The translations under genes were made by a program, and so were the position numbers. DNA of 64,000 nt from Leptolyngbyaceae cyanobacterium C42_A2020_001 (lineage in GTDB: Bacteria > Cyanobacteriota > Cyanobacteriia > Leptolyngbyales > Leptolyngbyaceae): NCBI GenBank assembly GCA_015272515.1, contig JACYLN010000123.1:22521-86520 (forward strand). The letters are read 5' to 3'. The notes under the pieces are model-generated. The model searched no databases, was not told the DNA's origin, and was given only the letters and a program-made list of their open reading frames with translations. How positions within the stretch are numbered: position 1 is the first letter of the stretch; each line of letters starts with the position of its first letter. This document shows positions 17,699 to 26,732 of the stretch, one piece after another.

Positions 17699-18967
17699 GT
17701 GACCGAGATCAACTCAACTGCATCAATTCAAACCGCGATCGCCTATTTGCGGTCTCCTCAGGCGATTCGAGACCGGTGCGGTCAACTGTTTGAGCTTGCC
17801 TGTGCTGATCGCCTGCGCTATTTCCGAGTAGACCTGTCTCAACTGGAGACAACCGCTGACTACGTACTTCAGGTCATTCGGGAAACCTATCCCAACCTTG
17901 AGGTGCCCTTTCATAGTCGCTGGCGACATTTTGAAGTGGGTAAATCGCCGCGACTGGAGCAACTAAAAACCCGATTAGCGGGATTACCGCCCCGCGATCG
18001 CGCCAAAGCCAAGTTGGATCTGGCGATCATCAGCGTCTTGCTAGATGCCGGGGCAGGATCTGATTGGAACTATGTTGAAGCTTCTACTGGAGAAGTATTT
18101 AAACGCTCAGAAGGGTTAGCCGTTGCCAGCTTTCAAATGTTTTGTGATGGGCTGTTCTCTAGTTCTGAACAAGCATTGCAAGTAGACGCGATCGCCCTGC
18201 AAAACCTGTCCCAAACCACTTTAGAACAGGGCTTTCAAGTCAACCCATCCAATCCTCTTATAGGCGTAGAGGGGCGCGTTGCCCTACTCCAGCGACTAGG
18301 AGCGGTTTTAACCCAACATCAAGACTTATTTGGGAGAGAAACTCCCCGTCCTGGCAATCTTGTAGACTTCTTGCAAAGCCAGTCTCAAGGCGAAACCATC
18401 TCCGCCACCACCGTTCTAAATGTCATCCTTACCGGGTTTAGCGACATTTGGGCAGGCAGACTTACCCTCGGCGGCATCAACTTAGGCGACACCTGGACTC
18501 ATTCCGCTCTCAAACCCGATTCCCTATCTCCCATTTCCCATTCCCCATCCTCTACTTTTGTCCCCTTCCATAAACTCTCCCAGTGGCTCACATATTCTCT
18601 GTTAGAACCACTGCAAGAACTTGGCTTCCAAATTACCGGGCTAACCGAAATGACCGGATTGCCGGAATACCGTAATGGCGGACTGTGCGTTGACCTGGGA
18701 CTGTTGCAGGTAAAAAATCCATCTATTTTGCAACAGCCCCAACCTGTCGATGCAGAAGCGATCGTGGAGTGGCGTGCCCTCACTGTCATTTGTCTCGATC
18801 GCATCGCTGACACCATGCGAACGAAGCTTGGCATGACCACTGAAACCTTGCCCCTGGTTAAAGTGCTGCAAGGTGGCACCTGGACAGCCGGACGCAAAAT
18901 CGCTGCCGAACTGCGGCCCGGTGGCATCCCCCCGATTCAGATTGTCAGTGATGGCACCGTGTTTTGA
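17699..18967 (+). CDS. URC4/Urg3 family protein (DUF1688)
   Basis: 422 residues from GTG 17699, three bases after the URC1-like gene. The family pattern is seen in 'YLRSPQAIRDRCGQLFELA' at the N-terminus, 'VPFHSRWRHFEVG' and 'DAGAGSDWNYVE' in the middle and 'EWRALTVICLDRIAD' near the end. URC4 is needed for the URC uracil-degradation pathway, but its exact reaction is not settled. Between 'HSALKPDS' and 'FVPFHKLSQWLTYSLLEPL' sits a Ser/Pro-rich block coded by the repetitive pyrimidine-rich DNA found between genes elsewhere in the window, which looks like an in-frame insertion. No uracil phosphoribosyltransferase gene is adjacent. Confidence 0.9.
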   Translation: MTEINSTASIQTAIAYLRSPQAIRDRCGQLFELACADRLRYFRVDLSQLETTADYVLQVIRETYPNLEVPFHSRWRHFEVGKSPRLEQLKTRLAGLPPRDRAKAKLDLAIISVLLDAGAGSDWNYVEASTGEVFKRSEGLAVASFQMFCDGLFSSSEQALQVDAIALQNLSQTTLEQGFQVNPSNPLIGVEGRVALLQRLGAVLTQHQDLFGRETPRPGNLVDFLQSQSQGETISATTVLNVILTGFSDIWAGRLTLGGINLGDTWTHSALKPDSLSPISHSPSSTFVPFHKLSQWLTYSLLEPLQELGFQITGLTEMTGLPEYRNGGLCVDLGLLQVKNPSILQQPQPVDAEAIVEWRALTVICLDRIADTMRTKLGMTTETLPLVKVLQGGTWTAGRKIAAELRPGGIPPIQIVSDGTVF

Positions 18968-18975
18968 AATTAATC

Positions 18976-20859
18976 CTAGAACGTGAACGTGGTTCGTATA
19001 ACGGGCACATACACTGTGCGATTCTCCTCAAACCCCTCCGGATTGAAAATGACAAACAACCCCGGTGTAACGCTGATATTGTCTGAAACACGGATATTCA
19101 AAAATCCTTCTGCCTGGTAAGGCGTAGCTGTTTCAGGATCAACCGCCCGCCCACCTGTGCCAATTCGATGCAAAGGGCTACCAAATATCACCCCGGCAGA
19201 ACCGCCTTTTGTCAACACGTCCTTCACCTGAAAACCTACCAGCCAACTGAGGAAGTTGGTTGACGCATTCACATTTACGAGTTCACTTTGAATATAGGTG
19301 GCAGAGCCTGCCAGGGTGACTCGCGGCGAGATGCGCCACGCCACACTGGCACCAAACGTGTTGAGCTGAATTCCCTGATCGGCGATCGCAAACAGAGGAA
19401 TACCACCACCCCGTGCCAGTTCACCAGCCGTTGGATTAAACAAAATTGCCCCAATGTCTGCGGATGATAGCCCTGTTCCCAGAATATTGACCTGGTGGTA
19501 GCTGTGAGCATAGTTCAACCCGATATCAAAATTCTTAGACGGAGACAACGTTAACTGCGTTGCCACCACATAACTGCCATTGAAAATGCCTGCTCCCAGT
19601 GGTGTACCGGGAAAACCAGCATTCCCTGGTAGCGCTGCATTCACACTGCCGTACAGTGCTCGCAGATCGATCCCTTCTGCAATGTTGAAAATAAATCCCG
19701 CCGCAGATGCCAGCCCGGTTTGCGACGTTCCCCCCGATACTCGATGCGCCGCTGGTAAGGTAGCAAACCGTGAAACAGCTCCCTGCCCTTCATTCGCCCA
19801 GGGCAAAATGGATGGAAACGCATCAGACACTTCTGCGCTGGTGCCTGCAAAAGCCGTGAGCTTATTGGCAACTGGGAAAATATACAGCAGTTTATAAAGC
19901 TGAATCGAGTTATTGCCTCCTTGAACTGCCAGGTTTTGCGGGTTAACCGTGGGAAATTGCGCTTCGTAGCCGAGGCGTACATTACTGGAGCTACCAAACA
20001 GCACATCGCCATAGCCCAACGTGCTTGCCAAACTGTTGCCCGTGTTGGGTAAAACTCCAGCTCCTGTGAGAACACTGGAACTGGCACCAAAGTTGTAGGC
20101 TTGTAATCCTGTAATTAGCAAATCTTTGCCAGAGAAACTGGTGAGCAGATTGAGCCGTACTCGGTTGTTAAACACAACTTCGGCATCGCGACCAGCCGCT
20201 GGACTTATCAGGGTTCTGCCACCCAATACGTTCGTATTGGTGTTGTTGATAAAACTAGCATTGCCGCCGGGATAGGCACCATAAGCACTTGAGAGGCTAA
20301 AGATGGCTTCACCGCTAAGCCGAGTTGTTGTTGAAAATTGTTGTTTTTCCAGGGTGGCAGTTCGGACATCCAGCGCCTCGATGCGTCCGCGTATGGTGGC
20401 CAGTTCAGCCGCAAATTCTTCTTGCAACCGCTTGACCACTTCCAGGTCTTCTTTCCGCACAAAATCGGCGGTTGCTGCCGCAATCAGTTCTTGAATTTTA
20501 TCGAGACAGGCGTTTAAGCCAGCGGCAAATTCGTAGCGGGTTGTGGCGCGGTTGCCGCGATAGGTTTTGTCGGGATAGCCCACAATGCAACCGTAGCGCT
20601 CTACCAGCGATTGCAACGCTTGATATGCCCAATCTGTGGGTTTGACATCCGACAGTTGAGATACGGATGTAACCTGTGCCATTGAGGCTGGAGCAACTTG
20701 AAGATTTTGGTCAAGTTGGGAAACTGAAGAAACAGGAGTGGCAGGATCAATGGCAGAGTCGGCAGTTTGGGCGATCGCCCCTGGCACGATCGCTAGCGTT
20801 CCCACCCATAAAGACATCCAACCGATGGATTGTAACCACTGAAAACGAAAAGTATTCAC
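18976..20859 (-). CDS. SLH-domain OprB-family porin (cyanobacterial iron-uptake porin type)
   Basis: About 627 residues from GTG 20859, which follows GAGG at a good distance and gives a normal signal peptide ('WMSLWVGTLAIVPGAIAQTA'); the frame extends to 20946 but that start is unlikely. An SLH domain ('LSDVKPTDWAYQALQSLVER' to 'RYEFAAGLNACLDKI') anchors it to peptidoglycan, a coiled coil ('RGRIEALDVRTATLEKQQ') follows, then a beta-barrel of alternating strands ending in a C-terminal aromatic residue ('VIRTTFTF'). Family members are major outer-membrane porins for inorganic ions or sugars; the substrate cannot be told from sequence. Its stop is 8 bases from that of the convergent URC4 gene. 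Confidence 0.92.
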   Translation of the reverse strand: MNTFRFQWLQSIGWMSLWVGTLAIVPGAIAQTADSAIDPATPVSSVSQLDQNLQVAPASMAQVTSVSQLSDVKPTDWAYQALQSLVERYGCIVGYPDKTYRGNRATTRYEFAAGLNACLDKIQELIAAATADFVRKEDLEVVKRLQEEFAAELATIRGRIEALDVRTATLEKQQFSTTTRLSGEAIFSLSSAYGAYPGGNASFINNTNTNVLGGRTLISPAAGRDAEVVFNNRVRLNLLTSFSGKDLLITGLQAYNFGASSSVLTGAGVLPNTGNSLASTLGYGDVLFGSSSNVRLGYEAQFPTVNPQNLAVQGGNNSIQLYKLLYIFPVANKLTAFAGTSAEVSDAFPSILPWANEGQGAVSRFATLPAAHRVSGGTSQTGLASAAGFIFNIAEGIDLRALYGSVNAALPGNAGFPGTPLGAGIFNGSYVVATQLTLSPSKNFDIGLNYAHSYHQVNILGTGLSSADIGAILFNPTAGELARGGGIPLFAIADQGIQLNTFGASVAWRISPRVTLAGSATYIQSELVNVNASTNFLSWLVGFQVKDVLTKGGSAGVIFGSPLHRIGTGGRAVDPETATPYQAEGFLNIRVSDNISVTPGLFVIFNPEGFEENRTVYVPVIRTTFTF

Positions 20860-21323
20860 AAGATTCCTCACACAAACGAAGGGGTCATGAATCACCACGG
20901 GAAGCCATGCAGCAGCCACGCTCAACGGTGAATCACTCAGCGGCATTGCAGCAACCCGTGCGTATTTAAGTGTTAAAACTCCAGCAAGTTAAAACTCCAG
21001 CAAACGCTCATCAGTAAAGCAGCGTTCACCAGCAAAGCAATGGTACAGACTGAAGTTGCGGTTTCAGGCAAGCTAGAGCCAAATAAGAGTCTAAATACTC
21101 AAAACACAGACACTTCTAAATGAAGCATGTGAATTTTAACAATCTAAAATCGTGATCCCTTCCACCTTTGAATTGTAAACATCGGTGGTGACGCAGTTAC
21201 GTCTATGAATGCTTTGAAATAGTTATCACTCTCATAGGCAAATGATGTTTAAAGACTTTTGGGGATGGCGCGATCGCTCATAATCAAGTGGAAGCTGCAC
21301 TGAGTTAATTGACAGGAGGACGT
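20860..21323. other. Intergenic region with a 16-bp tandem duplication
   Basis: About 460 bases between the divergent porin and phytase-like genes, probably holding both promoters and the long leader of the porin mRNA. A tandem duplication of GTTAAAACTCCAGCAA occupies 20972-20987 and 20988-21003. No RNA gene, riboswitch or extra reading frame is recognised. Confidence 0.5.
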
Positions 21324-22514
21324 GTGGGCGATCGCAAATTCAGACCAATGATAGGGATAATCACACTAGTCATGATGCTGATCCCATTGCTCACAGGTTG
21401 TGACCTACCCCAAGTCAGTGCTGAAGAGCGGATATTTTTGAACTTAAACCTAGACTTTTTGGGGGAATATAAACTGCCCAAAATGAACTTTCAGGAAACG
21501 CCTGTGGGTGGACTGTCAGCCATCACCTACGATCGCCAGCGTGACCTGTTCTACGCCATTTCAGACGATCGCAGCGATTTTGCGCCCGCCCGCTTCTATA
21601 CACTCAAGTTAGCGATCGACTCAACGGCTCCCCAAGCCCCCAAAATCCAGACAGTCAATCTTCAAAACGTGACGACCATCACTAATGAAGATGGCAAGCC
21701 GTATGCTAAAGGCACAGTTGACCCGGAGGGGATTGCCCTGTCACCGCTGGAAACACTGTTCATTTCCAGCGAAGGAATTCCTAAACAAGACATTCCCCCA
21801 TTCGTGCGTGAATTTGACCTGAAAACAGGACAGTGGAAACGGAGCCTGCCAATTCCCAAACGCTACGCCCCAAAAATCGAAGCTGGCAAGCTAGTTCAAG
21901 GGGTGGGCGATAACTTAGGGTTTGAAGCGCTGACACTAGGCAGCATCAGTCCCGGTGCGATCGAGCCTTTCCGCCTGTTCACCGCCACCGAGTCAGCCCT
22001 GACCCAAGACGCTTCGCCAGAGCACCCCCAGCAAGGAGCCAGTCGCAATCGTCTGCTGCATTACTCTGTTGATCCCAGCCATGCGCTGCTTGTATCTGAG
22101 CAACTATATTCAATGGAAACTCCACCAGAGGGCGCTCTCTACCACGGGTTAACCGAGCTTCTAGCCATAGACCAGGGGGGGCATTTTCTGAGCTTGGAGC
22201 GATCATTTGGAGCGAAAGGGTTCAGCGTCAAACTGTATCAACTGGCATTTGGTAGCGCCACCGACACTATCCGCATCGAGAGCCTGAAAGGGACGCTCCC
22301 TGGTGTACAGCCTGTTCGCAAGAAGTTGATACTTGACCTAACCGAATTGGGCATCCGCCTCGATAATTTAGAAGGGATGACCCTGGGACCACGCTTACCA
22401 GATGGGACTTCCAGCCTGGTACTGGTGAGCGATGACAATTTCAATCCTCAACAGGTAACCCAGTTTCTGCTATTTCGTCTGCGGGCGATCGCACAAGATA
22501 AGCCTGTACACTAA
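21324..22514 (+). CDS. Lipoprotein with esterase-like activity of phytase domain
   Basis: About 396 residues from GTG 21324, four bases after AGGAGG; an in-frame TTG at 21309 precedes that ribosome site and is unlikely, while ATG 21348 is another option. A signal peptide ends in the lipobox 'LLTGC', so it should be lipid-anchored. The rest resembles the phytase-like esterase domain ('VGGLSAITYDRQRDLFYAIS', 'VDPEGIALSP', 'NLEGMTLGPRLPDG', 'LVLVSDDNF'), a beta-propeller found in secreted bacterial proteins. The real substrate is unknown. Confidence 0.88.
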   Translation: MGDRKFRPMIGIITLVMMLIPLLTGCDLPQVSAEERIFLNLNLDFLGEYKLPKMNFQETPVGGLSAITYDRQRDLFYAISDDRSDFAPARFYTLKLAIDSTAPQAPKIQTVNLQNVTTITNEDGKPYAKGTVDPEGIALSPLETLFISSEGIPKQDIPPFVREFDLKTGQWKRSLPIPKRYAPKIEAGKLVQGVGDNLGFEALTLGSISPGAIEPFRLFTATESALTQDASPEHPQQGASRNRLLHYSVDPSHALLVSEQLYSMETPPEGALYHGLTELLAIDQGGHFLSLERSFGAKGFSVKLYQLAFGSATDTIRIESLKGTLPGVQPVRKKLILDLTELGIRLDNLEGMTLGPRLPDGTSSLVLVSDDNFNPQQVTQFLLFRLRAIAQDKPVH

Positions 22515-22671
22515 ATATATCGGTTTGTTGCGTTGTATCGTACTTTGTGACATTAATAGATGACACCGACTATGAGCGTGTTCAGGCTGAGGTTCATATT
22601 AATGAATACGCAGATTTGTTTAGGCTAAGGGTTACACCTGAACCAGTGATAAAGCGCCGCTGAGGCATGGC

Positions 22672-23967
22672 ATGCAGGTATCTCCTGAGAAAAACATAAA
22701 CGCCGACACTCCTTTGCAGCTCTTGCTGTTCGTAGACAAGCGCCCTAGTTCGAGGGAGCAAGTTCGGCAGGTTCGTAGTGCCTTGAAAGAGCTAAAAGAA
22801 GAATGCGATTTTGAAGTTCAATTCATTGACGTAACTGAACAGCCGTATTTAGCTGAGTATTTTCGGTTAGTTGCCACACCTGCCTTGATCAAAATTCATC
22901 CAGAACCGAGGCAAACGCTTGCCGGGAGCAATCTGGTACAACAACTAGAGCAATGGTGGCCCCAGTGGCAACGTTCCGTTGCAGAGTACTTAGAAAAAAC
23001 CAGCCAATCTTTACCAGAAGACAACATAGCTACGGAGAAAGTTTTGTTGGCGATGGCAAATCAAACTCAGCGAGAAGAAATAGGGTTGGGCATTGCTAAT
23101 ACAACGCAGCCTTCCTTAGAAATTACATCTACCAATATGAGCGATCGCCCAGAAACGCCGTCTCTCGTAAAATCCGTCTCCTATTCGGCGGAACAAATCC
23201 AGCTTTCCGACGAAATCTTTCGTTTACGGCAGGAAAAAGAAGAACTGCAACACCAACTCCAGTTCAAAGATCAGATCATTTCCATGCTGGCGCATGATTT
23301 GCGAAACCCTCTTACCGCCGCATCGATCGCGCTCGAAACCCTAGAGATGGGCTACAACCCCAAAGATGGCTCAGAGTCGCGGCTCACTCCTGCTCTCACT
23401 TTGCAGTTACTCAAACACGCCCGCACCCAAACCAGGGTCATTGATCGCATGATTACAGATATCCTGCAAGCGGCGCGAGGCACCGGAGCCGAACTGCGAA
23501 TTCAACCAGAAAAGCTAAACATGGGCAAGTTATGCCTGGACGTATTAGAGCATTTGAAAGACCGCTTTCAGGCAAAGTCGCTGCACGTTGACAAAGACAT
23601 TCCCTCAGACCTGCCAAACGTTTTAGCCGATCAAGAACGCATTCGTCAGGTAATTGTCAACTTGCTAGACAACGCCATTAAATACACCCCTGTTGGGGGC
23701 ACCATTCAACTTTCAGCCCTACACCGCACCACCCAAAAAATTCAAATTAGCGTATGCGACAACGGTCCTGGGATTCCTATTGAGAACCAGGAACACATTT
23801 TCGAGGAACGTTATCGCCTCAAGCGAGATGAAGACAAAGATGGCTATGGCATTGGTTTGTCTCTCTGCCAACGCATTATTCGAGCACACTACGGGCGCAT
23901 CTGGGTAGACTCTACCGCCAATCAGGGAAGTTGTTTTCACTTTACCCTTCCCGTGTTTCAAGGTTAG
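22672..23967 (+). CDS. sasA: Circadian clock output histidine kinase SasA
   Basis: 431 residues. Residues ~15-105 form the KaiB-like thioredoxin-fold sensor ('[20 protein letters not shown]'), which binds KaiC; this domain identifies SasA. A linker of ~75 residues and a coiled coil lead to HisKA with the phospho-His in '[13 protein letters not shown]' (about H208) and a HATPase with '[14 protein letters not shown]', 'DNGPGIP' and '[14 protein letters not shown]'. Family knowledge: SasA passes clock phase to the response regulator RpaA. The linker is longer than in Synechococcus. The stop overlaps that of the convergent hydrolase gene by four bases (TTAG). Confidence 0.95.
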   Translation: MQVSPEKNINADTPLQLLLFVDKRPSSREQVRQVRSALKELKEECDFEVQFIDVTEQPYLAEYFRLVATPALIKIHPEPRQTLAGSNLVQQLEQWWPQWQRSVAEYLEKTSQSLPEDNIATEKVLLAMANQTQREEIGLGIANTTQPSLEITSTNMSDRPETPSLVKSVSYSAEQIQLSDEIFRLRQEKEELQHQLQFKDQIISMLAHDLRNPLTAASIALETLEMGYNPKDGSESRLTPALTLQLLKHARTQTRVIDRMITDILQAARGTGAELRIQPEKLNMGKLCLDVLEHLKDRFQAKSLHVDKDIPSDLPNVLADQERIRQVIVNLLDNAIKYTPVGGTIQLSALHRTTQKIQISVCDNGPGIPIENQEHIFEERYRLKRDEDKDGYGIGLSLCQRIIRAHYGRIWVDSTANQGSCFHFTLPVFQG

Positions 23968-24617
23968 ACAGCATTTTTTAATTTCAGGTCACAAAACTCA
24001 TAGACAAGCTGCCAGATTTGATCACTCACATTGGTCAACGCGTGGTCGCTGTCTACTTCAACCAGCCGCACCCACGGGCGAGATTTGGTAAACTCAACAC
24101 TGGATTGCAACGGGATCACCTCATCATGCTCGCCATGCACAATCAGAGTAGGGATCTGCCGTTGAATTTCAGCTTCGCGATATTGGGCAGCATCTTCGGC
24201 AAAGCGATAGCTGATCGGTAGCATCTTCTCTTCACCGTGGTGATACACCGACAGAAACCCCTCTGTTTTCCACTGTTGCACCTGTTCGTATCCCAACTGG
24301 GGAATCCAGTGAGACAGAAACCCAAAGGCAGGTGCTAGTAGAACCAGACGTTCCACTTGGGGGTGGGTTTGTCCTAGCCAGGCAGCCGTTAACCCACCAA
24401 AGCTAGAGCCAATTAAGGTAACTGTAGCCGGAGCAGGGGGAAGTTCTGCTTCAACCTGTTGCAACTGCCGGGTCAGCGTAAGATGGGTAAAGTCTCCCTG
24501 GTTGAGATCGGGAATGTGGAGCGGAATACCAAGTTGAGCGAAGCGATCGCGCAAGTCCTTTGCCTTTGCAGACTGAGGTCCTGAAGCAAACCCGTGTAGG
24601 TAAATAAAATCGTGCAT
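23964..24617 (-). CDS. YqiA/YcfP-type alpha/beta hydrolase (probable esterase)
   Basis: 217 residues starting at ATG 24617. The small-hydrolase pattern is clear: '[19 protein letters not shown]' near the N-terminus with the oxyanion HG, the nucleophile elbow '[12 protein letters not shown]', an acid in '[12 protein letters not shown]' and the catalytic His in '[11 protein letters not shown]'. Members of this group hydrolyse short acyl esters, including acyl-CoA in E. coli YqiA; the physiological substrate here is unknown. Confidence 0.87.
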   Translation of the reverse strand: MHDFIYLHGFASGPQSAKAKDLRDRFAQLGIPLHIPDLNQGDFTHLTLTRQLQQVEAELPPAPATVTLIGSSFGGLTAAWLGQTHPQVERLVLLAPAFGFLSHWIPQLGYEQVQQWKTEGFLSVYHHGEEKMLPISYRFAEDAAQYREAEIQRQIPTLIVHGEHDEVIPLQSSVEFTKSRPWVRLVEVDSDHALTNVSDQIWQLVYEFCDLKLKNAV

Positions 24618-24696
24618 TCTTTTCAGGTCATCCTTAAGTTACAACTGCCAGGCTTTGGCGATCGCTGCGTTCTTGCGAGTTCTTGCAATCAATCCC

Positions 24697-25737
24697 CTAA
24701 GCCAGTTGCGGCTCCACCACGGATGCCACAGGTGCAGAAGATTGAGCCGGAACAGACGAACTCAACACGTTCACCATTTTGCTCACAACCTTGCGATGCG
24801 TCCAGTATCCAGTGTGACTATGTGCTAACGGAATGCCCCAATTGGTGACGGCAACGTCTTCTAGCTGGCACGTCCAGTTCTGCGGATTGCGTCCAAATAA
24901 ACGAGTTAATGGGAAGGCAACGGCATCTAGTGGATCATAGAAGTTGTACCAGCCGCGATCGCAGCCCCGCACTGGGTTAAAGATTTTTTGGAAGGGGTGA
25001 TCATTTAGCCATAGTGTGCCATTTCGCAGCATGAATAATCCAATGGGTGCCCCCAGCGTAAAGAAGTAACGGAAACGTTCTTGTAATAAGGGTGCAATCG
25101 CGGGATCAGTCGGATCAGGTAATTCACGCTGTGGCTCTCGTTTTTGCAGATGACAATCCTCCGGTCGTTCTGCCTGGTTCAGCTTGGGCAGGTAAGGATC
25201 ATCAGGATTTCCTTGAAACAGGTGATGCAAGTAATCAAACGCCAACACCGAACCGAGGGAGTGAGCCACAATGCTATAAGTTGCATCTTTATCGGCTTGT
25301 AGTACCTTTTCCAGTCCTTGCCACTCGCCATGCCCAAACCAAATCTGTTCCCATAAGGTACGGCGAATCAAGTTCACATCTTTTGAAACATAGGCAATTA
25401 CATCGCCCAAAAAGAATGTGGCAAAACTATGGGCCTTGTAGGGAATAAAGTTGAGTAACCGCTGGAAAAAGGATTGCTTTTGATAATTCATCAGGTTGGG
25501 GTAGCAATCTTCAAACAAAAGCTGTTGCACACTCGATATACTCTGGGGGACAGCATCCAGTTTTTCGTGCCAGTTGATATAACCATGCTCAAACCCTTGA
25601 GTAAATGAGCTTCCCGTGATGGTTTCAAAGTTTTTTGACAGTTGCTTCCAGAGCTGGGCAAAGCTAGGATCAAATGCCTGACCGATTTTTTGGGGTTCAC
25701 CCATACCGTGAATGAAGATCAGATAGTGCTTAGACAT
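24697..25737 (-). CDS. Lipase-like alpha/beta hydrolase, cytoplasmic
   Basis: 346 residues from ATG 25737, with GGAG upstream; the in-frame TTG at 25749 overlaps that ribosome site. 'YLIFIHGMGEPQ' gives the oxyanion strand and 'YSIVAHSLGSVLAFDYLHHL' the serine elbow of a serine hydrolase; a later 'GAPIGLFMLRNG' and 'NFYDPLDAVAFPL' resemble lipase-fold segments, with His candidates in 'LAHSHTGYW'. There is no signal peptide. I recognise the fold but not a specific family. The gene is 80 bases upstream of the YqiA-like gene on the same strand. Confidence 0.72.
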   Translation of the reverse strand: MSKHYLIFIHGMGEPQKIGQAFDPSFAQLWKQLSKNFETITGSSFTQGFEHGYINWHEKLDAVPQSISSVQQLLFEDCYPNLMNYQKQSFFQRLLNFIPYKAHSFATFFLGDVIAYVSKDVNLIRRTLWEQIWFGHGEWQGLEKVLQADKDATYSIVAHSLGSVLAFDYLHHLFQGNPDDPYLPKLNQAERPEDCHLQKREPQRELPDPTDPAIAPLLQERFRYFFTLGAPIGLFMLRNGTLWLNDHPFQKIFNPVRGCDRGWYNFYDPLDAVAFPLTRLFGRNPQNWTCQLEDVAVTNWGIPLAHSHTGYWTHRKVVSKMVNVLSSSVPAQSSAPVASVVEPQLA

Positions 25738-25830
25738 GAAATTCTCCAAAGGGGGCTTTGTTACGTCTCAGCTACAGTCTGAAAACTCTTCAGTTCGGAT
25801 GACAATTGTCATCAGTTTGAGTGGTTTGAT

Positions 25831-26301
25831 CTAAAACGGCGCATCCATGCGATCGCGCTTCCCACCCCGTTGTTTAATCACCTCATTGAGTTTCTGGCGT
25901 TGCTCTGCTGTCAGCACTTCTCGAATTGCCAGCATACTTTCCATCCGGGTATCTCCCAACTTCTGCTTTAAAGATTGAAGCTGGTCAAACTTTTGGCGCA
26001 GTTGATCGGTAGAGGCATTCCCTGCCATCAATTGTTTTAATTCTTGTTGTGCCTGTCGAACTGCCTGCCGTTGCTCAGTTAAGCGAGGCTCGTAGCGGCT
26101 GCGAATCTCTCGAATCCTCTGCACCTGTTCCGAACTCAGGTTGAGTGCTTTTAGCCAATCGGCACGCTCAGAACGACGTTGAGCTTGGCGCAGCGGGAAT
26201 TGAACATTGGGGTTTGCCAGAACGATCGCGTCGGTCAAGCCTACCCCCCCTCCAGTTAAAAGGAGTAGAGCCGCGATCGCAGCAATCGAACGAACAGACA
26301 T
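25831..26301 (-). CDS. Spy/CpxP-like (LTXXQ) periplasmic protein
   Basis: 156 residues from ATG 26301 behind GGAG; the frame also opens at 26334. A signal peptide ('AAIAALLLLTGGGVGLTDA') is followed by a long helical, Arg/Gln-rich domain with two LTxxQ-like motifs: 'LNLSSEQVQRIREIRSRY' and 'LTAEQRQKLNEVI'. Spy/CpxP proteins are periplasmic chaperones or stress or metal sensors. It is the third gene of an ECF sigma/anti-sigma operon, which recalls the CnrYXH layout, where the LTXXQ protein senses metal. No Cys or Met-rich metal site is obvious here. Confidence 0.82.
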   Translation of the reverse strand: MSVRSIAAIAALLLLTGGGVGLTDAIVLANPNVQFPLRQAQRRSERADWLKALNLSSEQVQRIREIRSRYEPRLTEQRQAVRQAQQELKQLMAGNASTDQLRQKFDQLQSLKQKLGDTRMESMLAIREVLTAEQRQKLNEVIKQRGGKRDRMDAPF

Positions 26302-26339
26302 GGGTTGAATCTCCAAAAAATCAGGTGAAATCAAACGAA

Positions 26340-26732
26340 TTAATTAACGGGGGGTTCATCCGTTAGAGGAAGTAGTTCCTCCGTTTCGCTGGGTGGTTGT
26401 TCGGCAAGGTTACCCTGCCACGTACTTTCAATGAAGGTTTCTAGCTCTGCAAGTTCCGCGTCTGTCGGCTGCTGACGTGGTATCCACGCTTGATAGCCAA
26501 CAATGGTTGCCACAAATCCTGCCGCGATCGCAGAGGGTAACAACCAGGCAACTCGGCGGGAAGGACGCGATCGCTGGGCGATCAGCGGTTCACTCAGCCC
26601 AATTGCTTGTGGTGTATCATCAATCACAGCAAGGATACGGTTCTCCAAATCTGCGGCAGCGGGGGGAACAGTTGGACAATTTTGCTGCAAAAAATTGGTT
26701 AAGTGATGGTCATCTTCAGGAAACGAGTTCAT
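26340..26732 (-). CDS. Probable membrane anti-sigma factor
   Basis: 130 residues, ATG 26732 overlapping the sigma stop as ATGA. An N-terminal ~65-residue cytoplasmic part begins 'MNSFPEDDHHLTNFLQQNCP' and is followed by one membrane segment 'LLPSAIAAGFVATIVGYQAW' (about 70-89) and a short acidic periplasmic tail. There is no HxxxCxxC zinc motif, so it would be a non-zinc anti-sigma factor. The assignment rests on topology, position and translational coupling rather than on a strong family motif. Confidence 0.75.
   Translation of the reverse strand: MNSFPEDDHHLTNFLQQNCPTVPPAAADLENRILAVIDDTPQAIGLSEPLIAQRSRPSRRVAWLLPSAIAAGFVATIVGYQAWIPRQQPTDAELAELETFIESTWQGNLAEQPPSETEELLPLTDEPPVN

Noticed and set aside
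23964..23967. Overlap of the sasA and hydrolase stops as a sign of a frameshift
   Set aside because: The same TTAG tail-to-tail overlap occurs at 32807-32810; both protein ends are normal in length.
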